Assembly: GCA_024346835.1 (NCBI GenBank)
Contig: AP024866.1
Span: 2,480,001 to 2,544,000 of the forward strand
Direction of reading: 5' to 3'
DNA: 64,000 nt
Source: Vibrio comitans
GTDB lineage: Bacteria > Pseudomonadota > Gammaproteobacteria > Enterobacterales > Vibrionaceae
A program made the translations under genes and the position numbers. The notes below the pieces were generated by a model, which was not told where the DNA came from, ran no database searches, and saw only the letters and a list, made by a program, of their open reading frames with translations. Shown here in pieces: positions 54,473-63,499 of this stretch. Position 1 is the stretch's first letter, and each line of letters starts with the position of its first letter.

Positions 54473-55324
54473 TTAAAGCGCGAACGCTCTCAGGCTTTGG
54501 ATCTCATCTTTCCATATCTCAGGCTCAATGGTCTCAAGGATTAGCGGGATTCCATCGAAACGGGAGTCTTGGCAAATGTACTTAAAACAATCCCAGCCAA
54601 TCTCTCCAGCTCCCAATGAATGGTGTCGATCGACCTTACCACCCAAGGCTATTTTTGAGTCATTGATGTGCATTGCACGCAGATAGTGCATCCCCACTAC
54701 ACGATCAAACTCTGCAAACGTCGCCTCACAAGCCTCAAACGTTCGTAGGTCATACCCAGCAACAAAAGTGTGGCAAGTATCGATACAGACACCAACACGG
54801 CTTTTATCTTCAACTTGCTCAATGATCTCGGCTAAGTGCTCAAATCGCCAGCCTAGGTTGGTACCCTGTCCTGCTGTATTCTCAATAACTGCAATGACAT
54901 TCGGTACCGCTTTGTGCGCCAGATTAATGGACTCAGCAATGCGAGCTAAGCACTCCGTTTCTGAGATTTTCTTTAAATGACTACCAGGGTGGAAATTCAA
55001 TAGCGTCAGACCAAGCTGCTCACAACGTTCCATCTCATCAATAAATGCAGCGCGAGACTTCTCTAACTTTTCTTCTTCAGGCGCTCCTAAGTTAATTAGA
55101 TAGGAGTCGTGTGGCAAAATTTGCTCTGAAGTGAACCCTAAAGCCGTACAGTTTTTCTTGAACGAATCGATGCTTTTTTGCGTTAAAGGTTTGGCCACCC
55201 ACTGACGCTGATTCTTAGTAAATAAGGCGAAGGCATTCGCACCAATTTCTTTGGCTCTAAGAGGCGCGTTCTCGACACCACCAGCGGCTGATACATGTGC
55301 ACCAATAAACTTGTTTGTTGACAT
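54473..55324 (-). CDS. nfo: Endonuclease IV Nfo
   Basis: AP endonuclease that cuts abasic and oxidised sites with a three-zinc centre. TIM barrel with [46 protein letters not shown] and LETIEPEIW, all metal-ligand regions. 283 residues (E. coli 285). Divergent from grcA and placed 5' to ung. Confidence 0.97.
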   Translation of the reverse strand: MSTNKFIGAHVSAAGGVENAPLRAKEIGANAFALFTKNQRQWVAKPLTQKSIDSFKKNCTALGFTSEQILPHDSYLINLGAPEEEKLEKSRAAFIDEMERCEQLGLTLLNFHPGSHLKKISETECLARIAESINLAHKAVPNVIAVIENTAGQGTNLGWRFEHLAEIIEQVEDKSRVGVCIDTCHTFVAGYDLRTFEACEATFAEFDRVVGMHYLRAMHINDSKIALGGKVDRHHSLGAGEIGWDCFKYICQDSRFDGIPLILETIEPEIWKDEIQSLRAFAL

Positions 55325-55487
55325 AAAAGGTTCTCTTTATCTTCTAATTTTTGCCACTTACAGCGTGATATGCTCAACATGTACGGCAACAAATTTTATA
55401 CAGGTGTTGTTAAAAAACTACACAAAAACGGCTAACTTCGCCAATCTTGTTAAAGATCGGTCGATAAATCAATGAATTAATTATAAC

Positions 55488-55501
55488 TTGATCATAGTCA
55501 T
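55488..55501 (+). promoter_or_regulatory. Upstream FNR-like box of grcA
   Basis: TTGATCATAGTCAT matches TTGAT-N4-ATCAA in its left half and partly on the right. Centre 55494.5 is exactly 53 bp from the next box, the same separation as the two FNR boxes of E. coli yfiD. Confidence 0.55.
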
Positions 55502-55540
55502 GGAAAACACCTTAAAAAAAATATGGTTTTTAGTTGTTTT

Positions 55541-55554
55541 TTGACGTAAATCAA
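55541..55554 (+). promoter_or_regulatory. Proximal FNR box of grcA
   Basis: TTGACGTAAATCAA is a near-perfect TTGAT-N4-ATCAA, centred about 96 bases before the grcA start. By analogy to E. coli yfiD it should activate under anaerobiosis from about -40. Confidence 0.8.
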
Positions 55555-55643
55555 TATTAAAATGGCAAACATGCAGTGAGCGATTGAAAAAGCTCCAAGT
55601 TTATCCGTAAATCGAACCCACATATGTGGCTGAGGAGAAAATT

Positions 55644-56021
55644 ATGATCCAAGGAATTCAAATCACTAAAGCAGCTAACGATGAGCTACTAAACTCTATC
55701 TGGCTACTAGATTCTGAAAAGAACGAAGCTCGTTGTGTTGTTGCAGCGTCTGGCTATGAAGCTGATCAAGTGATCCCTGCTTCAGATCTAGGTGACTACG
55801 AGAGCCGTGAAATCGCTATCGAAAAAGCACCAAAAATCGAAGGCGGTCAGCACCTAAACGTGAACGTTCTTAAACGTGATACGCTAGAAGACGCTGTTAA
55901 GCACCCAGAGAAATACCCACAGCTAACTATCCGTGTATCGGGCTACGCTGTACGTTTCAACTCTCTAACTGCTGAACAGCAAAAAGACGTTATCGCACGT
56001 ACTTTCACTGAGTCTCTATAA
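55644..56021 (+). CDS. grcA: Autonomous glycyl-radical cofactor GrcA
   Basis: Spare glycyl-radical domain that repairs oxygen-cleaved pyruvate formate-lyase. 125 residues with the PFL C-terminal motif RVSGYAVRF; the radical glycine is residue 100. The start is ATG 55644 ([13 protein letters not shown]) with GAGGAGAAAA just upstream; the frame extends to a GTG at 55626 but that would swallow the ribosome site. Two FNR-like boxes lie upstream and a strong terminator downstream. Confidence 0.97.
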   Translation: MIQGIQITKAANDELLNSIWLLDSEKNEARCVVAASGYEADQVIPASDLGDYESREIAIEKAPKIEGGQHLNVNVLKRDTLEDAVKHPEKYPQLTIRVSGYAVRFNSLTAEQQKDVIARTFTESL

Positions 56022-56043
56022 TCTAGAGCTTTAGTAAAATTCT

Positions 56044-56077
56044 AAAAGCCTGGCAATTCACGTTGCCGGGCTTTTTT
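56044..56077 (+). terminator. Terminator of grcA
   Basis: A 13-bp stem (56044-56056 with 56063-56075, one G-U) followed by T, about 22 bases past the stop. Confidence 0.88.
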
Positions 56078-56102
56078 GTATCTGTCCATTTACTGCAGAT
56101 AC

Positions 56103-56126
56103 AAAAAACGGCGCCTAAGCGCCGTT
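56103..56126 (-). terminator. Terminator of the thr operon
   Basis: On the minus strand an eight-bp GC-rich stem (56107-56114 with 56119-56126) with a four-base loop and six T, 19 bases past thrC. Confidence 0.88.
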
Positions 56127-56144
56127 ATTTTTGTCTGAAGACGA

Positions 56145-57425
56145 TTACTGTACTTTTCTTAATACAGCCTTCAGAAGGTCGAAATCATTAGCAAGATCTT
56201 CAGATAACAAGTCCATCGCAGCATGCTTGGCTAGAGGGCCTGGTAATTCGATATCACTGCCTAGGATATCATCGACCACTTCTTTGAACTTCGCTGGATG
56301 AGCAGTACATAGGAACAATCCCGTTTCACCCTCAGCAAGCTGCTCTTGAAGCGCTCGGTACGCAATCGCGCCATGAGGCTCACACAGATAGCCTGAATCG
56401 TACAGCGCCTTCACACTCTCAGCACTTTGCTCGTCAGTTACTGCAGCACTGCCAAGTGTATCCAAGCCCCAGCCTTTACGCTGACAAAGCTCTTCAATAC
56501 GAGGCCAGTTGTTTGGTTGGCTAACATCCATTGCGTTTGACGTTGTAGCAACCGTTGGTTTTGGCTCCCACTTACCCGTTTCTAGATAGCGTGGCACAGT
56601 GTCATTAGCGTTAGTTGCCGCAATAAAGCGCTTAATCGGCAAGCCTAGAGCTTTAGCAAGCAAGCCTGCTGTTAGGTTACCAAAGTTACCACTTGGCACT
56701 GAAATGACTAGATTTTCACGCTCTGATTTGCTCATTTGAGCTGCTGCTTCAAAGTAGTAGCAGATTTGAGCCATCAGACGGCTGATGTTGATTGAGTTTG
56801 CCGAGTTCAGGCCGATTTCTTGACGCAGAGCTTCATCATCAAACGCTTTCTTAACCAATGACTGACAGTCATCAAAATCACCATCGATAGCAACAGTGTG
56901 GATATTCTTACCTAGCGTACAGAACAGTTTCTCTTGAAGAGGGCTGATCTTGCCTTTTGGGTACAGAATAACGACGTTGATATCTGCCATACCATAGAAA
57001 GCATGAGCAACCGCTGCGCCAGTGTCACCTGAGGTTGCCGTCAGGATAGTGATCTTGCCACCTTCTGAAACCGTTGCTAGTGACTGAGCCATAAAGCGAC
57101 CGCCAAAGTCCTTAAACGCTAGCGTTGGACCATGGAACAACTCTAGTGCATAGGTGCCATCTTTTACTGATTTGATAGGCGCTGGGAACTGAAATGCAGT
57201 ATCCACCATCTGAGATACCTGTGACTCAGAAAGCTCGTCACCAATAAGCGCCGAAAGTATCTTACTGCTTCGGGTTACAAAGTCTTCCTCGAGCAACGCG
57301 TCGATGTTATCGAGTGCTGGGATATCAGTAGGGAAAAACAACCCTTGATTACGACCTAATCCCTGACGAACCGCTTGTCCAAAAGAGACCTGTTCGTCAT
57401 TTTCTTTGATGTTATACAGCTTCAT
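56145..57425 (-). CDS. thrC: Threonine synthase ThrC
   Basis: PLP enzyme converting phosphohomoserine to threonine. The lysine lies in [26 protein letters not shown] and GNFGNLTAG bind phosphate. 426 residues (E. coli 428). The start overlaps the thrB stop as ATGA, indicating translational coupling. Confidence 0.97.
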   Translation of the reverse strand: MKLYNIKENDEQVSFGQAVRQGLGRNQGLFFPTDIPALDNIDALLEEDFVTRSSKILSALIGDELSESQVSQMVDTAFQFPAPIKSVKDGTYALELFHGPTLAFKDFGGRFMAQSLATVSEGGKITILTATSGDTGAAVAHAFYGMADINVVILYPKGKISPLQEKLFCTLGKNIHTVAIDGDFDDCQSLVKKAFDDEALRQEIGLNSANSINISRLMAQICYYFEAAAQMSKSERENLVISVPSGNFGNLTAGLLAKALGLPIKRFIAATNANDTVPRYLETGKWEPKPTVATTSNAMDVSQPNNWPRIEELCQRKGWGLDTLGSAAVTDEQSAESVKALYDSGYLCEPHGAIAYRALQEQLAEGETGLFLCTAHPAKFKEVVDDILGSDIELPGPLAKHAAMDLLSEDLANDFDLLKAVLRKVQ

Positions 57426-58384
57426 AATTTACTTCCTGTTACTTTCGAGCCCTGCTGATCGATCTTGCAGATGTGCACGAATCCTTCATCATTTTGTACA
57501 TAATTAACTTCAAGCCAAGATTTGACTCGCTCCGCAACCTCTAAACTATCACAGATAGTAAACATTGTGGGACCGCTTCCTGAAATTCCTGAAGTTAGAG
57601 CGCCGGCTGTTGCTGCATAGCTTCGAGCTTCTGGGAAACCAGGTAATAGACGCTGTCTATACGGTTCAGCGATGACGTCTTTGATCATCTTAGCCGCAAG
57701 CTCTGGTTGACCCGAATAGCTAGCATGGATAAAGCCAGCTAAGTGACGTCCATGAGCGATAATGTCTTGTCGACGGTATTGAGCAGGCAGAATCTCACGC
57801 GCAGCCGCTGTGGACACGTTGATGCCAGGATACGCCATTACCCAATACCAGTTTTCAAAACTCGGCACCTCTTGACTGATAATGCCTAGCTCTTCAACCA
57901 TCAACTGCACACCACCAAGGTAGCAAGGCGCGACATTGTCATAGTGAACACCGCCAGAGATCTCGCCTTCCATCTCCCCCATTAACGCTAACAGCTCTGT
58001 TTGGTTAAGTGGGTTGTCATGAAATTGATTCAAAGCATCCAGCGCCGCTACAATAGAACAAGCACTTGAACCTAGCCCTGAACCAATTGGCATATTCTTT
58101 TCTAGCGTCATTTCTAAATGGCGCATCGGTTGCCCCTTGCTCGACATTTCACGAGCAAATACCTGCCAACAGCGATACACAATATTTTGTTTCGCATCAG
58201 TAGGTAGCTTTGCGACAAAACGACCTGCTGTTTTTAGTTCAAATTCAGATTCTCCAGCAGCAACCATCACACGGTCGCCAAGTAGCGTACCATCAACAGG
58301 AGATACCGCAGCTCCTAGCACATCAAAGCCAACGCTCACATTGCCAATTGATGCTGGAGCATAAACACAAACACTCTCTTTCAT
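57422..58384 (-). CDS. thrB: Homoserine kinase ThrB
   Basis: GHMP kinase that phosphorylates homoserine. The ATP loop [13 protein letters not shown] and C-terminal ISGSGPTMF are intact. 320 residues (E. coli 310). It is two bases after thrA and overlaps thrC by four, so thrABC is tightly coupled. Confidence 0.97.
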   Translation of the reverse strand: MKESVCVYAPASIGNVSVGFDVLGAAVSPVDGTLLGDRVMVAAGESEFELKTAGRFVAKLPTDAKQNIVYRCWQVFAREMSSKGQPMRHLEMTLEKNMPIGSGLGSSACSIVAALDALNQFHDNPLNQTELLALMGEMEGEISGGVHYDNVAPCYLGGVQLMVEELGIISQEVPSFENWYWVMAYPGINVSTAAAREILPAQYRRQDIIAHGRHLAGFIHASYSGQPELAAKMIKDVIAEPYRQRLLPGFPEARSYAATAGALTSGISGSGPTMFTICDSLEVAERVKSWLEVNYVQNDEGFVHICKIDQQGSKVTGSKL

Positions 58385-58386
58385 GT

Positions 58387-60846
58387 TTAGATCCCCAGTT
58401 TCCAGCCCAATGTACGCATGACATCAGAGAATACACCGGCAGCCGTTACCTCTGTACCCGCACCATAGCCACGCATCACCAATGGAATTGGTTGATAGTA
58501 ACGGCTGTAGAATGCCAGAGCATTTTCACCATCTTTAACTTTAAATAGAGGATCATCTTCATTAACCGCAGCGATCGTCACACGACACTTGCCGTCAACA
58601 ATTTCACCTACATAACGAAGTACCTTGCCTTCTTCAGCAGCCTTTTGTGACATTTCAGAGAAGTAAGCATCAGCTTGAGGTAGACGCTCAACAAACTCTT
58701 CAATTGAACCTGAATCATCAAAGCCAGGTGGCAGTGCTTGGTCAACGACAACGTCTTCCAGTTCAATTGCCATTCCTGTTTCACGGGCTAGGATAAGAAG
58801 CTTACGCGCCACATCCATGCCAGACAGGTCATCACGAGGGTCTGGCTCGGTGAAGCCGTTCTCCATAGCAACTTTAGTTGCTTCACTTAATGTCATGCCT
58901 TCATCTAACTTACCGAAGATGAAAGAAAGAGAGCCGGATAAGATGCCGTTGAACTTAACCAGTTCATCACCTGCACTGATCAGATTTTGTAGGTTTTCGA
59001 TTACAGGTAAGCCTGCGCCTACCGTAGTTTCATACATAAGCTTGCGACGAGAAGAACGCGCAACCTGACGAAGCTGATGGTAGTACGCCATGCTCGCTGT
59101 GTTGGCTTTCTTGTTTGGCGTTACTACGTGGAAACCCGCTTGAAGGAAATCAGCATATTGCCCAGCAACGTTCTCACTAGAAGTACAATCAACTAGTACA
59201 GGGTTGATGATGTGGTTGCGTTGAACCATTGCACTAAGTGACGCTAGGCTGAACTTCTCACTTGCGTTGCTCATGCGGTCACGCCAATGCTCAAGATTCA
59301 GGCCTTCACCATCCAGCAGCATGCCTTGGCTATTTGCTAGAGCACATACGCGGATAACAATGCCTTTTTTCGCTAACTTCTGTTGCTGACGAGCCACCTG
59401 ATCCACAAGCTCACCACCAACACCACCTACACCGACTACAAATAGGTCAAGGAAGTGCTTCGAGTTGAATAGGTTTTCATGACACGCCTTGATGGCCTTA
59501 GAGATCTTATCTTCTGGAATAACGGCTGAGATTGCGCGCTCAGAAGAGCCCTGAGCAATAGCAGTAATGTTTACATTCACCTGAGTTAAAGAAGTGAAGA
59601 ATTTAGATGCTACGCCGCGAGAGGTACGCATACCATCACCCACTAGCGTCAAAATAGCCACATCATCAATAAATTCTACAGGCTCTAATAGGCTGTCTTT
59701 CAGCTCTAACTCAAACGCTTCTTCAAGTACTGCTTTAGCTCGCTGACGATCCGCCGCTTCAATACAGAAACTGATGCTGTATTCTGAAGAAGACTGAGTA
59801 ATAAGAACAATAGAGATGCCAGCTGAAGACATAGCGCCAAATACGCGACTTGCCATGCCTACCATGCCCTTCATTCCTGGGCCTGAGACATTCACCATTG
59901 TGAGTTCATTAAGGGTAGTAATACCCTTGATATCCAGGTTGTCTTCACCTGTATCTAGACCAATCAAGGTACCCGCACCCTGCGGGTTAAAGCTGTTTTT
60001 AATTAGACATGGAATATGGAATTGAGCAATAGGGGCAATAGTCTTTGGATGCAAAACCGATGCACCAAAATAAGAAAGCTCCATCGCTTCTTGGTAGCTT
60101 AGAGATTTTAATAGGCGTGCATCTTCTACAAGGCGAGGGTCACAGTTATAAACACCATCAACATCAGTCCAAATTTCACAGCAATCTGCGCGTAGACATG
60201 CAGCCAAAACAGCCGCTGAATAGTCAGAACCATTACGTCCAAGTGTAACCAACTCACCTTTAGCATTGCCTGCTGTAAAGCCTGGCATTAAGTGTACTTG
60301 CCCTTTTGGAAGCGGAGATTGAATAAAGTTTTGTGTTGAGACTTCAACATCGACCATTGCTTCTAGGTGATCACCCTTAGCGTAAAGGTATTGAACTGGG
60401 TCAATCAGACCCGCTGCTTGACCTTTAGCTTCAAGGACCGCTTTCATCAAGCGAATAGAAACCTTCTCTCCCTTACTAATGATGCGAGCATTCACATTGT
60501 TTGGGCACATGCCTAATAGCTCGATGCCTTGAACAAACTCAACTAGATTATCTAGGGACTCTTTAACTTGAGCCTCAAATTCTTCTAGTTGGATGTTTGG
60601 CAGCTCTTGCTTGATCTCGTTAGCCAACTCAGTGAAAGAGTTACGCAGTTCTTTGATCTGTAGTTCTGCACCTTGCTTTTGTAAAGCGGCATCAATGATC
60701 GCTACCAGCTTGTTGGTGGTTTTTCCTGGAGCTGACAGTACTACCGCTAGCTCTTCTTGATCCGCATTATTCGCAATGATGTTCGCCGCTCGCAAAAATC
60801 TATCTGCATCTGCTAACGAAGATCCTCCAAATTTCAATACTCGCAT
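58387..60846 (-). CDS. thrA: Aspartokinase I/homoserine dehydrogenase I ThrA
   Basis: Bifunctional enzyme at both ends of the aspartate semialdehyde branch, feedback-inhibited by Thr. Aspartokinase ([13 protein letters not shown], about 1-250), two ACT domains (about 315-450), then homoserine dehydrogenase with NAD(P) motif [10 protein letters not shown] (about 470 onward) and [12 protein letters not shown]. 819 residues (E. coli 820). Follows the thrL attenuator. Confidence 0.98.
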   Translation of the reverse strand: MRVLKFGGSSLADADRFLRAANIIANNADQEELAVVLSAPGKTTNKLVAIIDAALQKQGAELQIKELRNSFTELANEIKQELPNIQLEEFEAQVKESLDNLVEFVQGIELLGMCPNNVNARIISKGEKVSIRLMKAVLEAKGQAAGLIDPVQYLYAKGDHLEAMVDVEVSTQNFIQSPLPKGQVHLMPGFTAGNAKGELVTLGRNGSDYSAAVLAACLRADCCEIWTDVDGVYNCDPRLVEDARLLKSLSYQEAMELSYFGASVLHPKTIAPIAQFHIPCLIKNSFNPQGAGTLIGLDTGEDNLDIKGITTLNELTMVNVSGPGMKGMVGMASRVFGAMSSAGISIVLITQSSSEYSISFCIEAADRQRAKAVLEEAFELELKDSLLEPVEFIDDVAILTLVGDGMRTSRGVASKFFTSLTQVNVNITAIAQGSSERAISAVIPEDKISKAIKACHENLFNSKHFLDLFVVGVGGVGGELVDQVARQQQKLAKKGIVIRVCALANSQGMLLDGEGLNLEHWRDRMSNASEKFSLASLSAMVQRNHIINPVLVDCTSSENVAGQYADFLQAGFHVVTPNKKANTASMAYYHQLRQVARSSRRKLMYETTVGAGLPVIENLQNLISAGDELVKFNGILSGSLSFIFGKLDEGMTLSEATKVAMENGFTEPDPRDDLSGMDVARKLLILARETGMAIELEDVVVDQALPPGFDDSGSIEEFVERLPQADAYFSEMSQKAAEEGKVLRYVGEIVDGKCRVTIAAVNEDDPLFKVKDGENALAFYSRYYQPIPLVMRGYGAGTEVTAAGVFSDVMRTLGWKLGI

Positions 60847-60873
60847 TCCATTCTCCCTGAGCTAAAAATTGTC

Positions 60874-60913
60874 AAAAAAAAGGCCTGTATCTGGTGGGAT
60901 ACAGGCCTTTTTT
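60874..60913 (-). terminator. thr operon attenuator
   Basis: On the minus strand a strong stem (about 60876-60891 with 60898-60913) with U run, between thrL and thrA. When thrL ribosomes stall for lack of Thr or Ile, an upstream antiterminator can form, letting RNA polymerase into thrA. Confidence 0.85.
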
Positions 60914-60927
60914 AAAAAATGTTTCTT

Positions 60928-60996
60928 TCAGCAGCCTGCCCCAACACTCATGGTGCTGGTAATAATCATTCGGGTAATCAGGCTACGTGTGTTCAT
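60928..60996 (-). CDS. thrL: thr operon leader peptide ThrL
   Basis: 22 codons from ATG 60996 to TGA 60928. The peptide has 4 Thr and 3 Ile among its first 15 residues (MNTRSLITRMIITST...), the control codons expected of a Thr/Ile attenuator. It sits before the terminator at 60874 and thrA. It is too short for standard gene callers; E. coli ThrL is 21 residues. Confidence 0.88.
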   Translation of the reverse strand: MNTRSLITRMIITSTMSVGAGC

Positions 60997-61273
60997 CAGT
61001 CTATTCTAATCAATCTATTTTCTGTGTCTGACTCTAGAATTACCTATTTTGCTTTAATTCGTCAACGACAAATTAACAAAACAGATTAATTTTTCATTTT
61101 TGATAATAAAAATGAGAGCACAGAAGTCGCATAACAGCATGAAAAATTTAACTAAAAAAAGGAAATGCACAATATTGCATAGACTAGACATGCAAAATAT
61201 AACTAACAGATTGGAAAATCGTCTTTTCTCCATCCATAATTGATACTCTTCAAAGGACTGATTAGGAGGCAAA

Positions 61274-61786
61274 ATGCGATTGAATGTTCGTAAAGCGATG
61301 CTTTTTGCCACGCTGATTGTCTCTTTGCTGCTGACGACAATTGCTCATGCGGCATCCGACTTTGAAAACGAGACAGAGTACGATGCAAATGCAGTGTCCT
61401 TGAGCTCCCAATCCCCTCACCGCTTATTTATGTCTGCAGACTCCACCTCTGGTGAACAATTTGATGAATGGCGAATGGACACTGGGTATGCCTACTCAGT
61501 CCTCGACAATATAGACTTATTTGTCGCTACCCGAATCTCAAACTCAGGAGACAAGCAGCCCAACCGAGGCTTTCTCAGCGGTGTTAACTACCAGTTCAAC
61601 CAAAAATTGTCTCTCAATAGTGCCATTTATACCGCTTCAGACTCCAGCGAGGAAAGCATCACAGACTCTATGGGCGCTGAACTATCAGGTAAATATATGC
61701 TTACCGACAGCCTTAATTTGAAAGCAACGCTAGATTACGAAGACTGGCAAAGTGCAATCGAAGTGAAGTTAGGGTTCAGTTTTTAA
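61274..61786 (+). CDS. Unknown exported protein, probable small beta-barrel
   Basis: 170 residues, strong TAGGAGG eight bases before ATG, signal peptide cut after IAHA (about residue 26). The mature part alternates polar and hydrophobic residues in short strands ('DLFVATRIS', 'GFLSGVNYQF', 'LNSAIYTAS', 'NLKATLDY', 'AIEVKLGFSF') and ends in Phe, which is typical of outer-membrane barrels. I do not recognise a named family. Divergent from thrL and alone before arcA. Confidence 0.7.
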   Translation: MRLNVRKAMLFATLIVSLLLTTIAHAASDFENETEYDANAVSLSSQSPHRLFMSADSTSGEQFDEWRMDTGYAYSVLDNIDLFVATRISNSGDKQPNRGFLSGVNYQFNQKLSLNSAIYTASDSSEESITDSMGAELSGKYMLTDSLNLKATLDYEDWQSAIEVKLGFSF

Positions 61787-61934
61787 GTTTTTCTTACACA
61801 TGCTTTTTACACCTGCGTAACGATACCCCTTTTAACTTACACTACGGAACGCGGTACTGTAACTTAGCTACAGCGAATATAGAGCTACATCACGGTTTTT
61901 CACGGCCTTTTCGGAACATTGTTAAAAATATCGA

Positions 61935-61948
61935 TTGATTTAAATCAA
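61935..61948 (+). promoter_or_regulatory. Perfect FNR box before arcA
   Basis: TTGATTTAAATCAA matches the FNR consensus TTGAT-N4-ATCAA at every defined base. Its centre (61941.5) is about -70.5 from the start predicted by the promoter at 61977, a permitted class I distance. FNR activates arcA anaerobically in E. coli. Confidence 0.82.
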
Positions 61949-61976
61949 TAAAGTGAAATAAATTAACAACAAGCGA

Positions 61977-62005
61977 TTGTTAGAAAGCTGTTAAGTCGGT
62001 ATGAT
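61977..62005 (+). promoter_or_regulatory. arcA sigma70 promoter
   Basis: -35 TTGTTA (61977-61982), a 17-bp spacer and -10 TATGAT (62000-62005). Start predicted near 62012, giving a leader of about 190 bases. Confidence 0.65.
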
Positions 62006-62069
62006 GCGCAACTAATTTGGCTAAGAATGATAGATACTTACGGACTTATAGGTATCTTAGAGAATTTCC

Positions 62070-62216
62070 AAGGAGGGGGACATTGAGGTTGAAGAGATCA
62101 TAAGTCGCATCAATAAGTATGCACAAATGATTACCTTAATGTTATTTTTTTGCCTAGAATTTATATATTTAAAACCCATTACACATAGTTTAGGTAGAGC
62201 CAATGCAAACCCCTAA
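62070..62216 (+). other. arcA leader with strong orphan Shine-Dalgarno and overlapping frame
   Basis: AAGGAGGGGG (62070-62079) is the best ribosome site in the area but precedes no ATG. Six bases on are ATT (62082) and TTG (62083). The ATT frame runs 44 codons with a hydrophobic centre (MITLMLFFCLEFIYLK) and stops at 62216, 14 bases inside arcA. The TTG frame has only six codons. Translation is unproven. Confidence 0.4.
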
Positions 62217-62916
62217 CATTCTTATTGTAGAAGACGAACAAGTTACTCGTAGTACCCTCAAGAGCATCTTTGAAGCTGAAGGATACAGTGTATTCGAAGC
62301 TATCGACGGCGATTCTATGCATCAAGTGATCTCTGAGAACTCAGTAAACTTGGTGATAATGGATATCAACCTACCAGGTAAAAATGGTCTTCTTCTAGCT
62401 CGTGAGCTAAGAGAACAAGCGAACGTTGCACTTATGTTCCTGACTGGCCGTGACAACGAAGTTGACAAAATTTTGGGTCTTGAAATCGGCGCTGATGACT
62501 ACATCACTAAGCCTTTCAACCCACGTGAACTGACTATCCGTGCTCGTAACCTTCTATCTCGTTCAATGAATGTGAGCAAAGATGAAGAAGAAAGCAAAAA
62601 CGTTGAGAAGTACACATTCAACGGTTGGGTTCTAGATATCAACAGCCGCTCTTTGATTAATCCAAACGGCGAAGGCTACAAGCTACCTCGCTCAGAGTTT
62701 CGTGCCCTACTTCACTTCTGTGAAAACCCAGGCAAAATCCAAACTCGTGCCGAATTGCTTAAGAAGATGACTGGACGTGAGCTTAAGCCACACGACCGTA
62801 CAGTAGACGTAACTATCCGTCGTATTCGTAAGCACTTCGAATCAGTTGCTGGTACTCCTGAGATCATCGCGACCATTCACGGTGAAGGCTACCGCTTCTG
62901 TGGTGACCTAGACTAA
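62203..62916 (+). CDS. arcA: Aerobic respiration response regulator ArcA
   Basis: OmpR-family regulator, 237 residues (E. coli 238). Receiver domain with acidic pocket EDE (10-12), phospho-acceptor Asp54, conserved Lys near 103; winged helix (about 130-235) with [11 protein letters not shown] and [15 protein letters not shown]. Represses respiratory and activates fermentative genes at low oxygen. FNR box and long leader upstream; its kinase ArcB lies 600 bases away, unlike E. coli. Confidence 0.97.
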   Translation: MQTPNILIVEDEQVTRSTLKSIFEAEGYSVFEAIDGDSMHQVISENSVNLVIMDINLPGKNGLLLARELREQANVALMFLTGRDNEVDKILGLEIGADDYITKPFNPRELTIRARNLLSRSMNVSKDEEESKNVEKYTFNGWVLDINSRSLINPNGEGYKLPRSEFRALLHFCENPGKIQTRAELLKKMTGRELKPHDRTVDVTIRRIRKHFESVAGTPEIIATIHGEGYRFCGDLD

Positions 62917-62938
62917 TAGTCGATTTCGTATTGATTAT

Positions 62939-62968
62939 AAAAAAACCCAGCGTATGCTGGGTTTTTTC
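62939..62968. terminator. Terminator between arcA and the lipoprotein gene
   Basis: An 11-bp perfect stem (62941-62951 with 62956-62966), four-base loop, with A and T tracts on each side serving both strands. Confidence 0.9.
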
Positions 62969-62984
62969 ATTTCTACGCTGGGTA

Positions 62985-63449
62985 TTAGTATACCGTATCC
63001 ACATCAACGGACTTTTCAACTAGCCAAATTTTTTGAACGTCGCTCTCCAACTCTACTGCCACGTCCGCAGATTCAAAGCTACCGTCGAAGTATTCCACTT
63101 GTTTAAATGAAATCTTCCACTGCTTTTCGGTAATCGCTTCTACATCAAAAGCATCAGCGTCAATTTGAAACGCCTCGCCATTGTGTCGAATCCAGATAGA
63201 GGTCACGCCTAGGTCCGCTGGGATAGCATCACTTGAGCTCAAGATTAGAGTGCCGTGTAGAGGAAAAGAATGCACCTCATCAAAAGTCGGCATCTTATTG
63301 CCCCACATGGTTGACTCGAGTACCACACTGGTTTGCTCAACCTGCGCTGTTGGTGCAGCTTCCATCCAAGGCACTTGTTCACCTGTAGAAGCGCAACCAA
63401 ACAATAATGCAGAACTAAGTAATACTGTTCCTAATACTTTAACTCTCAT
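62985..63449 (-). CDS. Unknown lipoprotein downstream of arcB
   Basis: 154 residues from ATG 63449, chosen for AGGAGT seven bases upstream and the lipoprotein signal MRVKVLGTVLLSSALLFGC (Cys19). The open frame reaches 63473 but that start lacks a ribosome site and distorts the signal. The mature part is beta-rich and acidic with no domain I recognise. It is 50 bases after arcB on the same strand, so it is likely cotranscribed. Confidence 0.75.
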   Translation of the reverse strand: MRVKVLGTVLLSSALLFGCASTGEQVPWMEAAPTAQVEQTSVVLESTMWGNKMPTFDEVHSFPLHGTLILSSSDAIPADLGVTSIWIRHNGEAFQIDADAFDVEAITEKQWKISFKQVEYFDGSFESADVAVELESDVQKIWLVEKSVDVDTVY

Positions 63450-63499
63450 GGCTGACTCCTGTTCGTAAACCATTATGAATGTATTTGATTATAAACCTA

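Noticed and set aside
61054..61388. Two frames of 61-85 codons antisense to the exported protein and thr promoter
   Set aside because: They overlap a well-supported gene start on plus and lack ribosome sites; the hydrophobic product comes from AT-rich promoter DNA.
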